A stretch of DNA of 42,555 bases from Saprospirales bacterium (lineage in GTDB: Bacteria; Bacteroidota; Bacteroidia; Chitinophagales; Saprospiraceae). Below the pieces are notes generated by a model. That model saw only the letters and a program-made list of their open reading frames with translations. It ran no database searches and was not told the origin of the DNA. The DNA lies in contig PAAY01000083.1 of assembly GCA_002698985.1 (NCBI GenBank), forward strand, positions 1 to 42,555, given 5' to 3'. Shown here piece by piece: positions 1 through 7,288 of the stretch (its first letter is position 1; every line of letters starts with the position of its first letter). Made by a program: the position numbers and the translations under genes.

Positions 1-645
1 CTTCAGAGAATACACCTGCCTGGTTGGAGTATAGTTTGGCAATCCGCTGATTCGCATCGTTCTGTCCCGTGATGAGCAGGTCCTGGTCGCCGTCGTTGTC
101 CACGTCTGCAAAAGCAAAAGCCCCTGGATTCACCCCATTAAAAGGAGTTCCGCTCATTTCGGAGAAGGTACCTGCCAGGTTGGAGTAGAGTTTGGCAAAC
201 GGCTGATCCATATCGTTCAGCCCCGTGATGAGCAAGTCCTGGTCGCCGTCGTTGTCCACGTCTGCAAAAGCAAAAGACCCCGGCTTCACCCCTTCAAAAG
301 GGGTTCCGCTCACTTCGGAGAATACACCTGCTTGGTTGGAGTATAGTTTGGCAATCCACTGATTCGCATCGTTGAGTCCAGTGATGAACAGGTCCTGGTC
401 GCCGTCGTTGTCCACGTCAGTGAATGCCACCGAACTGTAGGCAACCCCTTCGAAAGTGGTGCCGCTCACCTCGGAGAATTCGCCCTGGTCATTGGTGTAG
501 AGCTTTATCATTGGCTGGTTCGAACGATTCAACCCGGTAATGAGCAAGTCCTGGTCGCCATCGTTGTCGATGTCTGCAAAAGCAACGGAACCAAACCAGG
601 AGCCGGCGGCATTCCAAGGAAAACTGACTTCAGTGAACTGGATTT
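1..645 (-). repeat. 180-bp tandem coding repeats in the FG-GAP gene
   Basis: Landmarks such as the run encoding AFADVDNDGDQD recur at a 180-bp step (near 108, 288 and, diverged, 420 and 580). The copies at about 60-240 and 240-420 are nearly identical, which suggests recent duplication or gene conversion. Confidence 0.75.
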
Positions 646-700
646 GGGCTGAGAGCAATTGAGTCGCCCCGAGTAGGAGGAGTAAAAGTGGGAGCTTCAT
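1..700 (-). CDS. FG-GAP/VCBS repeat secreted protein (C-terminus beyond window)
   Basis: The gene reads leftwards from an ATG at 700 and is still open at base 1, so only the first 233 or so residues are visible. The N-terminus is a classic Sec signal (Met-Lys followed by a Leu-rich core, likely cleavage after Ser-Ala before Gln, around residue 18). The mature part is made of repeats of 60 residues (180 bp), each with a calcium-binding-like DVDNDGDQDLLITG loop, typical of FG-GAP/VCBS beta-propeller blades. Three of the repeats are nearly identical at DNA level, so copy number could vary by recombination. Such proteins are exported and in this phylum often carry a C-terminal sorting domain, which would lie outside the window. 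Substrate or partner unknown. Confidence 0.9.
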   Translation of the reverse strand, partial: MKLPLLLLLLGATQLLSAQIQFTEVSFPWNAAGSWFGSVAFADIDNDGDQDLLITGLNRSNQPMIKLYTNDQGEFSEVSGTTFEGVAYSSVAFTDVDNDGDQDLFITGLNDANQWIAKLYSNQAGVFSEVSGTPFEGVKPGSFAFADVDNDGDQDLLITGLNDMDQPFAKLYSNLAGTFSEMSGTPFNGVNPGAFAFADVDNDGDQDLLITGQNDANQRIAKLYSNQAGVFSE

Positions 701-1632
701 GTTGAATTTTTTTGTGGATGCGTGCTTTCCTTTCGGGCTGCAGGTGAGTTTCTTGCGCGTGTGAATTTCGGTGGAAGATTTTTCACGTTTGCAAGGAGGG
801 TCACTTGTAACTCAATGGGTTACGCCATCAGCATCTGATGAAATGGTAAAATCCATGAATTATTGGCGGCCCTTGTTTGCGCTGGAAAAGGAATCATTCA
901 CGCGTTGTCCAGTTTTGCTCGTTTTAGGAAAATCAACTTTTTATACCCATTGCGATGTGGTAGAAAAATCCAAGTATTCCATTTCAGAGAAGATGAGGGA
1001 GTTTAGGCGGCGTACGCTGTTCGTCCCACTTCGTTTCGGGTATAAAGTTCTTTCCTGTGAACTTGTAGCAAGTTTATTACTTTTTGCCTAAAAGATATAT
1101 TCTTTACCCAAGGAAAAACTTGCCATAATGCTTTATGCCTCAATAAGTGGATAAGGAGTTCTTCCTTGAAGAATTGAATGAAGATGAGGAAGACGTTTGT
1201 CCTTCCAAATACGAGGATGAGGCTCAAACCCAAGTGCTCCCAAAGCCATCATGCGATACCTCCCCACCTGTGTGTACCTAAAAAGCATTTCCCGAAAGGA
1301 GCAGCTTTTATGGCAGTAATAGATCAATATTTTACAGTTTAATATCTCTAAAAAAACTTCCGAAATATTTCATTGGCCTAAGTCAATGAGTCCACTGCAA
1401 AAAGGCCATATTCTGGGTGCCGCTTGTTTTTCATCCCGAGATTACCTCGGGATTAAAAAACCATCCAAAAACCTGAAAAACATGAGCCTTTCGTGAATTA
1501 TTGGTTTTGCAGTGCGCTCAGTTCTTCACATCCTCAAATCCTCCCTGCCTGTCGGCAGACAGGAAATCCTCACATCCTCAAATCCTGTGCGCACTGCAAA
1601 AAGTCCCTTTACTGCGAAAAATTAGAAATCTC

Positions 1633-1665
1633 ACTCCTGACAGCACTCGAAGTGCTGTCAGGAGT
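1633..1665. repeat. Perfect 15-bp-stem hairpin
   Basis: ACTCCTGACAGCACT pairs with AGTGCTGTCAGGAGT across a 3-nt loop (CGA). There is no T-tract and no gene ends beside it, so a REP-like palindrome is more likely than a terminator. Confidence 0.7.
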
Positions 1666-1775
1666 AAAATGTACAACCCCTCAAAACCAAGGCTTTAGTG
1701 CGGACCAAACTTCACTCAAACAACGGAACTTACTCTAACCCCAATAGAAAAAGACTTTTTGCAGTGGACTCAATT

Positions 1776-1819
1776 CTCAAATCCTCACATCCTCAAATCC
1801 TCACATCCTCACATCCTCA
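1776..1819. repeat. 8-bp tandem array (CTCAMATC)
   Basis: Five consecutive octamers of CTCAAATC or CTCACATC end just past the 3' end of the SNF2 gene. The same unit recurs near 1530-1587 (interrupted by a 20-bp palindrome CCTGCCTGTCGGCAGACAGG) and at 17291-17326. Confidence 0.8.
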
Positions 1820-1825
1820 TCAACC

Positions 1826-4800
1826 TCACCCTTCCAGCAACGCCACCAGTTCTTCCACGTTCAGGCGGGCGGCGGCTTCGGTGCGTTCCAGGAGGCTGTC
1901 GGCCAGTTCACGTTTTTCGGCGTGGAGCCTGACGATTTTTTCTTCGATGGTGCCTGAGGAAACGAGGCGGTAGATGGTGACGGGGCGCTCCTGACCGATG
2001 CGGTGGGCGCGGTCGCTGGCCTGGTCTTCCACGGCGGGGTTCCACCAGGGATCCATGTGGATGACGTAGTCGGCGGCGGTCAGGTTGAGGCCGAAGCCGC
2101 CGGCTCGCAGGCTGATGAGGAAGAGGTCGCCTTCGCCGGACTGGAATTCCCGGATGGAGCGGTCACGCTGCGGGAGCGGGGTGGAGCCGTCGAGGTACTG
2201 GTATTTGATGCCGCGGGATTTGACCCAGTTTTCGATGATGTGCAGGTGTGATACAAACTGACTGAAGACCAGTGCCTTGTGGCCTTCTTCGATGAGTTCT
2301 TCCACGATTTCGCCGAAAAGCTGGAGCTTGGAGCTTTGGAGCTTGCTGTCGGCCTTTACCAGGCGGGGATGGCAGGCAGCTTGCCGCAGGCGCATCAGTT
2401 CGGCCAGGATCTGGAAGCGCTTCTGGTTGAAACCGCCTTCGCTGCTGTGGATGTTTTCCAGGGCCTGCCGGCGCAGGGCTTCGTAAAAGACCCGCTCTTC
2501 TGGCGACAGTTCCACTTCCAGGGTGACCTCTGTTTTCGGGGGCAGTTCTTTGAGCACGTCGTCCTTTTTGCGACGCAAAATAAAAGGCCGCAAGAGGCGG
2601 CGGAGCTGCTCGCGCCGGGCATGGTCGTTGTCCCGCTCGATGGGCAGGGCGTATTTCTCGGTGAATACTTCCAGTGAGCCCAGCAAGCCCGGATTGAGGA
2701 AGCGGAACAGGTTCCACAACTCGCCGAGGTGGTTCTCGATGGGCGTACCGGTGGTGATGATCCGGAAGCCGGCTTTCAGTTGCATGGCGGCTTTGGAGCG
2801 TTTGGTAGCCCTGTTTTTGATGGCCTGTGCTTCGTCCAGCACGATGGTGCTGAATTCAATTTTCGTAAGGCGCTCCTGTTCCTGTTGCATGAGGCCGTAG
2901 CTGCACAGCAGCAAATCACCGGCTTTGAGTTCCCGCAGGGTTTCGGTTCGGTCATTTTCGCCGAAGATGATGGGTTCCAAACCGGGTGCAAAGCGCCGGG
3001 CTTCGTGGTACCAGTTGCGCACCACAGAGGCCGGGGCCACCACCAGCGCCGGCCCTGATTCGGCTCTTTTGGACAGCACGGCCAGGGTTTGCACGGTTTT
3101 GCCGAGGCCCATGTCGTCAGCCAGGCAGGCGCCCACGCCCCAGTGTGCCAGGCGCATCAGCCATTGGTAGCCCTCCTGCTGGTATTGCCGCAGCTCTGCG
3201 GTGAAGTTTTCTGGCGGTTCTGCCCTGAAATTTTCCAGTTCGTGTAGTTTCTGCAGTTGTTCTTTCCAGGCGGCATCGGCTTTGAGTTCGCTCAGCCCTT
3301 CGGCAAAATCGTCGAAAACACCCACGGCCAGCGGATGGATGGCCAGGGCGTTGTCCATGTCGCTGAGCAGGGCGTCCAGGTCTTGCAGTTTTTGCTGCAA
3401 TTGCGCTGTAAGCGCTACAAACTGCCCGTCGTTCAGTTTGACGAAGCGGCTGTTCTGCCGGCTGAGGGCCAGTAAATTTTTGAGGTCGAGCACCTCGTTT
3501 TCGTCCAGTTGGACACCGCCTTCCACCTCAAACCAGTTGTTCCGGCTCTGGATGCCGAGGCGCAGGCGGCTCATGTCCAGTTGACCTTTCAGTTGCAGTT
3601 GCTGCCCTTTGGGGTATTCCATTACGATTTTACCCTCCTTGTGCAGGGGTTCCAGTTCCAGCAATGCCTGCAGTGCCAGTTCTGGCTGTTCAAAGATCCA
3701 TTCCCTGTTTTCCGAAGGAAATTCCGAAAGGGTGGGGCAGGCTTCTTCCACCTGGCGGGCATTTTCTTCCTCGGCCTCCAGGTTGCGGATGGCTTTGGTA
3801 GTCAGTCCGTTGATTTTTGTGAACAGCACGGTGTGGCCCTTGCCGGGTTTGGCGTAGGGGGGCTCATCGGTAAATGGTTTTACGAAGATCTCCAGCTTGA
3901 ATCCATCGCCTGCCGGCAACAGGTGGATGTGTGGCGTGGCGTTGCCCTCGATGGTTTCCACCTTTCCGGCAATGTCGTCCACATCCGTGTGGATGACCAC
4001 CATGGGGCTGATGTGTCGCACTATTTTCAGGAGCTGGCTTTTGGCCTCTTTGGGCAGGCTTATCTGCCCGCCGCTCATCAGTTGGAAGATGCGTTGCTGT
4101 GCCGGTGTGGGTTGGAGCAGCAGGTAGCGGGTGGGTGTTTCCCGGATGATGGTCAACCCGTCGTTTTTAAGAGGATGCGAAAAGTGAATCACGAAGCCCT
4201 CGCCGGTTTCGTCGATGCGGAGTTGGAGTTCCTCCTTCACCAATTCAACGGGAACGTCAGGTTGTTTGTGAAGAAACAAAAGCGGGTGCCCTGCCAATGC
4301 CGGAAGCACCTTGTTGAAGTCGAGGGTGTAGCCGGCGTTGACACCGCTGTCGCCCATCACGCTGATGGCTTTGGCGATTTCCAGGTCCTGCTTCGTCAGG
4401 CTGTCGACTTCGCCGGTTTTGAGGCGCTTCAGCGAAATCTGCCGGCCTTTTGACCAACCGTTTTTTCCGAGCACCTGCTCCACAGGTTGCACCACCCGCT
4501 CCTCGAAATCCACCTGCCAGGCCAGGCGCTTCATGCGCGCTGTCGCCGCCGAGTCCTCTGGCTCGGGCGCAATTTCCAGAATGGCATCCAGGGCCCGCTG
4601 CCAGTAAGGTTTCCGTGGCAGCCACCAGGGCATTTTCTTGCCGGTTCTTTCTTCGCCTCCCGGGGTGTCGGGAGAGGTTCCGGCAAGGGCTTCTGATTCC
4701 GTTGCAGCCAGCAGGTCTTTGATTTGCCGGCTCAGCCATGAATAGCCATTCTTTTCGGCCTGCCGGCCAATGGTTTTGATCTTCTCCTTTTCAAAATCGC

Positions 4801-5905
4801 CCAGGCTGATCATGCTCCAGAAATTGGCGAGGCCGAAAAAATACCATTCGAGGGGCAAGGCCGGCAGTTCGTTGAGGAGGGGTTCTGCTTCGGTCAGGCG
4901 GTTTTGCTGCACCAGAGCGGCCCCTTTCAGGTAGTCGAAAATTTTACCGAAGGCAGGGTTGGGTTCTTTGGGCAGCAGGGGCAATACTTTGCCGGCGGCC
5001 TTGTCACCATACAGCCCGAAGAGGGTCAGGATCAGCACCACCCCTTTGAAATCGGCTTCTGCCTGAGTCAGCACACCGCTGTATTTGCTTCCTTCGGTAA
5101 ATGCTGCCAGTGCCGCATGCAACTGCCCGTTGAAAAACCTGGCCAGGCCCTCCATCGGGGCCATGTCCTTGCTCTGGGGCTGACCCTGCAATTCAATCAG
5201 TACTTCTTTGGCTTTTCCCTGAAGGCAGCGGGCTACGGCCAGTCCGGGGCAGTCCTTCACTGCGGAAAACCCGGCGGCCTGGGCCACTGCCTCGTATTCT
5301 TCGGTGGATTCCAGTTGCTCGACTGCCTCTTCGATGAAGCGGTTGAGGATGAAAACCTGGACATCCCGGTGAAAGGTGCCCAACCATTCCGGATCGAAAG
5401 GGCCAAACACCGTGGCCAGCAGGTCGGTGTGCTGCCATTGGGTGGGGAAGTAGCGACGGGCTGCCCTGCTGACTTCGTCCATGCGTTCCATATCACCGGC
5501 GTACAGGGCGGCGCTCAGTTCCCGAAGGCAAACACCAAAATTGCGGGGTGGCTGCCCCGGCTGCACCACGAAAGGCAGTTCCGAGCGCAGCATTTGCAGC
5601 ACCGTTTTGTACCACAGGTCAATCACGGCCATGCGCAGCACCAGGTGCAGGTAGTTGTACCGGAGGGCCCATTGTTCACCGGCGCTGTAGTCCAGCCAGC
5701 CGGCATCGTCCAGCACCTGGCGCGGTGCCTCCAGGTGCTTGCTGGTGATGAGCTCGCCCCGCGGCCCGAAGATCTGGCAACGGCGCAGCAGCCGCACCAG
5801 CAGGCCGGTATCGAGGGGTTCGCAGGCGATGGCCATGATCTTCAGAATGTCCCGCTCCAGCGGGGGGAGTTCTTTGAATCTCTGGCGGAAACTGGTCAGG
5901 TTCAT
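1826..5905 (-). CDS. SNF2-family DEAD/DEAH-box helicase, 1359 aa
   Basis: A large Swi2/Snf2 ATPase. The C-terminal half holds the motor: Walker A in DDMGLGKT near residue 931, the DEAQ form of the Walker B box (VLDEAQAIKN) near 1023, and helicase motif VI (DRAHRIGQERPV) near 1298, with the SNF2_N and Helicase_C halves in the usual order. The first 850 or so residues are an alpha-helical region with a possible winged-helix start and TPR-like stretches; no named domain is certain there. Members translocate on double-stranded DNA and remodel DNA-protein complexes; the bacterial role is often transcription recycling or defence, and nothing nearby decides this. A -7 box lies at 5937-5944, about 30 nt before the ATG. 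It is transcribed alone, divergently from the DUF1080 gene. Confidence 0.95.
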   Translation of the reverse strand: MNLTSFRQRFKELPPLERDILKIMAIACEPLDTGLLVRLLRRCQIFGPRGELITSKHLEAPRQVLDDAGWLDYSAGEQWALRYNYLHLVLRMAVIDLWYKTVLQMLRSELPFVVQPGQPPRNFGVCLRELSAALYAGDMERMDEVSRAARRYFPTQWQHTDLLATVFGPFDPEWLGTFHRDVQVFILNRFIEEAVEQLESTEEYEAVAQAAGFSAVKDCPGLAVARCLQGKAKEVLIELQGQPQSKDMAPMEGLARFFNGQLHAALAAFTEGSKYSGVLTQAEADFKGVVLILTLFGLYGDKAAGKVLPLLPKEPNPAFGKIFDYLKGAALVQQNRLTEAEPLLNELPALPLEWYFFGLANFWSMISLGDFEKEKIKTIGRQAEKNGYSWLSRQIKDLLAATESEALAGTSPDTPGGEERTGKKMPWWLPRKPYWQRALDAILEIAPEPEDSAATARMKRLAWQVDFEERVVQPVEQVLGKNGWSKGRQISLKRLKTGEVDSLTKQDLEIAKAISVMGDSGVNAGYTLDFNKVLPALAGHPLLFLHKQPDVPVELVKEELQLRIDETGEGFVIHFSHPLKNDGLTIIRETPTRYLLLQPTPAQQRIFQLMSGGQISLPKEAKSQLLKIVRHISPMVVIHTDVDDIAGKVETIEGNATPHIHLLPAGDGFKLEIFVKPFTDEPPYAKPGKGHTVLFTKINGLTTKAIRNLEAEEENARQVEEACPTLSEFPSENREWIFEQPELALQALLELEPLHKEGKIVMEYPKGQQLQLKGQLDMSRLRLGIQSRNNWFEVEGGVQLDENEVLDLKNLLALSRQNSRFVKLNDGQFVALTAQLQQKLQDLDALLSDMDNALAIHPLAVGVFDDFAEGLSELKADAAWKEQLQKLHELENFRAEPPENFTAELRQYQQEGYQWLMRLAHWGVGACLADDMGLGKTVQTLAVLSKRAESGPALVVAPASVVRNWYHEARRFAPGLEPIIFGENDRTETLRELKAGDLLLCSYGLMQQEQERLTKIEFSTIVLDEAQAIKNRATKRSKAAMQLKAGFRIITTGTPIENHLGELWNLFRFLNPGLLGSLEVFTEKYALPIERDNDHARREQLRRLLRPFILRRKKDDVLKELPPKTEVTLEVELSPEERVFYEALRRQALENIHSSEGGFNQKRFQILAELMRLRQAACHPRLVKADSKLQSSKLQLFGEIVEELIEEGHKALVFSQFVSHLHIIENWVKSRGIKYQYLDGSTPLPQRDRSIREFQSGEGDLFLISLRAGGFGLNLTAADYVIHMDPWWNPAVEDQASDRAHRIGQERPVTIYRLVSSGTIEEKIVRLHAEKRELADSLLERTEAAARLNVEELVALLEG

Positions 5906-5936
5906 GTGGTCGTTGCCGGGTTTTCTGGAAAAGGCG

Positions 5937-5944
5937 CAAAATTA
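5937..5944 (-). promoter_or_regulatory. Putative -7 box TAATTTTG for the SNF2 gene
   Basis: Matches the Bacteroidota housekeeping -7 consensus TAnnTTTG on the minus strand, 32-39 nt upstream of the start codon. No clear -33 TTG is found at the usual 17-23 nt distance, so support is moderate. Confidence 0.4.
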
Positions 5945-6000
5945 CGCAATTCAATGCCCGGTTCACACTTTCTGCGTCCTTACTGTTGAATGTTTGGCTC

Positions 6001-6060
6001 ATAGCTCGTAGCTCGTAGCTCCCCGAGTACTCGGGGCAGGCTGTGGCTCGTAGCTCGTAG
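6001..6060. repeat. 7-bp array (GTAGCTC) with 21-bp palindromic insert
   Basis: Units ATAGCTC, GTAGCTC, GTAGCTC, then a 21-bp insert at 6022-6042 that starts with the perfect palindrome CCCGAGTACTCGGG, then GTGGCTC, GTAGCTC, GTAG. The same insert sits in the same kind of array at 28329-28349. Confidence 0.85.
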
Positions 6061-6367
6061 TCAGGGCTAGCCAATCCAAATGAACTTCTATAATCCTCTA
6101 TAATCCTCCATAATCCATATAATCCCTGCCTGGCGGCAGACAGGCTTCATTAACCACAGTGTAAACAGAGTGAAAAACAGAGTGTAACAGAGTATTCCCG
6201 CCCAACCTACAACCTACAACTTACAACCACATAATCCTCTATAATCCTCCATAATCCATATAATCCACATAATCCTCATAATCCCTGCCCTACCTACAAC
6301 TTACAACCTACAACCTTAAAAACCCCTACATTCGCCCCATTGTGGAACCAAAAAATATCTTAGAACC

Positions 6368-7135
6368 ATGAAGCAAGTCCTCGCACCCGTTTTCTCTTTT
6401 TTCGTCGCAATGATTTTCCTGCAATGCACTTCGCTGGCGCAAATAGCACCTGCTGAGCATTCCAAAAAATGGCCACCTGAAATGACGGAGGTTTGGGAAC
6501 CCATTCCGAGGGTAGTGACCCCGGGAGAAGGCACGGCAGCCCCTTCCGATGCCATCGTGCTTTTTGACGGCACCAATGCCGGTGAGTGGACCCACAAAGA
6601 CGGCTCCCCGGTAAAATGGAAAGTGGAAAACGGTGTGATGACTGTAGTCGGCGGCACCGGCGACATCTACACCAAACGCACCTTTGGCGACTGCCAGCTG
6701 CACATCGAGTGGCGCACCCCGGCGGAAGTGAAGGGCGAAGGCCAGGGCCGCGGCAACAGCGGCGTTTTCCTGCAGAGCCGCTACGAAGTGCAGGTGCTCG
6801 ACAACTATAACAACCGGACTTATTCCAACGGCCAGGCGGGCTCCATTTACAAACAATACATGCCGCTGGTGAACGCCTGTCGCCCCCCCGGCGAATGGCA
6901 GACTTACGACATCATCTACACCGCTCCCCGCTTCAACGAAGACGGCATCCGCATCACACCAGCCTACATTACGGTGATCCACAATGGCATCGTGGTGCAA
7001 AACCACGTGCCGCTGCACGGCACTACCGAATACCGGGGCCTGCCGCAAAACGTAGCCCACGGCCCCGCACCACTTCAGCTTCAGGATCACGGAAACCCCG
7101 TCAGCTACCGGAATATCTGGATTAGGGAACTGTGA
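6368..7135 (+). CDS. Secreted DUF1080 (3-keto-disaccharide hydrolase-like) protein, 255 aa
   Basis: An N-terminal signal peptide (cleavage likely after Ser-Leu-Ala, residue about 24) is followed by one DUF1080 domain (PF06439) from about residue 55 to the end. Family hallmarks include LFDGTN near 60, the [18 protein letters not shown] strand, [18 protein letters not shown] and the closing YRNIWIREL. The fold is a concanavalin-like jelly roll; characterised members hydrolyse 3-keto-glycosides or bind polysaccharide, and this one's substrate is not known. A Cys in the signal (FLQC) is a poor lipobox. It stands alone between repeat-rich spacers, with a TACATTCG box 34-41 nt upstream. Confidence 0.93.
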   Translation: MKQVLAPVFSFFVAMIFLQCTSLAQIAPAEHSKKWPPEMTEVWEPIPRVVTPGEGTAAPSDAIVLFDGTNAGEWTHKDGSPVKWKVENGVMTVVGGTGDIYTKRTFGDCQLHIEWRTPAEVKGEGQGRGNSGVFLQSRYEVQVLDNYNNRTYSNGQAGSIYKQYMPLVNACRPPGEWQTYDIIYTAPRFNEDGIRITPAYITVIHNGIVVQNHVPLHGTTEYRGLPQNVAHGPAPLQLQDHGNPVSYRNIWIREL

Positions 7136-7177
7136 TGTAGAGTTTAGGGTGTAGGGTTTAGGGTGTAGGGTTTGGGG
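7136..7177. repeat. 7-bp array TTTAGGG/TGTAGGG
   Basis: Six heptamers (TGTAGAG, TTTAGGG, TGTAGGG, TTTAGGG, TGTAGGG, TTTGGGG) start immediately after the stop codon of the DUF1080 gene. The unit looks like a plant telomere repeat, but this is an internal intergenic array. Downstream, ACGGAGTTCCACGGAG occurs twice within 7228-7273. Confidence 0.8.
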
Positions 7178-7288
7178 GCTAGCTCCTCCAAACTCTACAC
7201 TTTCAAAACCAAAGCGTTAAACAGAGTTATTACACGGAGTTCCACGGAGATTTTGACACGGAGTTCCACGGAGCTAGTGCCCCAAACC

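Larger units (their letters stand above)
701..1825. other. Long gene-poor spacer with hairpins and 8-bp arrays
   Basis: No convincing gene lies here. The open frames are short, start with GTG or TTG, or overlap each other with no recognisable family. An acidic 44-codon frame at 1148-1282 cannot be supported. The spacer is visibly AT-richer than its neighbours. It holds a perfect hairpin at 1633-1665, a smaller one at 1433-1453 (ATCCCGAG, 5-nt loop, CTCGGGAT), two nested inverted pairs built on ACTGCAAAAAG (1388-1404 with 1755-1771; 1505-1517 with 1589-1601), and 8-bp tandem arrays near 1530-1587 and 1776-1819. Confidence 0.6.
5906..6367. other. Divergent spacer packed with short tandem arrays
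   Basis: Contains, left to right: a 7-bp array (RTAGCTC) at 6001-6060 split by a 21-bp insert, a 10-bp ATAATCCTCN array at about 6088-6125, a CCTGCCTGGCGGCAGACAGG palindrome near 6127-6146, ACAGAGTG-type repeats at 6155-6192, a CTACAAC 7-bp array at 6207-6227, more ATAATCC units at 6231-6285 and a second CTACAAC array at 6294-6314. A TACATTCG box at 6327-6334 may be the promoter of the DUF1080 gene. No gene is seen. Confidence 0.7.

Noticed and set aside
771-1327. Three overlapping frames of 64-106 codons (both strands)
   Set aside because: GTG/TTG starts, no family resemblance, mutual overlap and AT-rich repeat-bearing context; treated as non-coding.
1530-1820. Possible CRISPR array in the 8-bp repeat regions
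   Set aside because: Units are 8 bp without spacers; no cas genes in the window.
3509-4453. 314-codon frame antisense to the SNF2 gene, and similar long antisense frames in GC-rich genes (for example 4904-5989, 10471-11730)
   Set aside because: These mirror the codon pattern of the genuine genes on the other strand and have no domain or start signal.
7136-7177. TTTAGGG units resembling telomere repeats
   Set aside because: Only six imperfect copies inside a chromosome-like spacer, matching the general 7-bp array pattern here; nothing else suggests a linear end.
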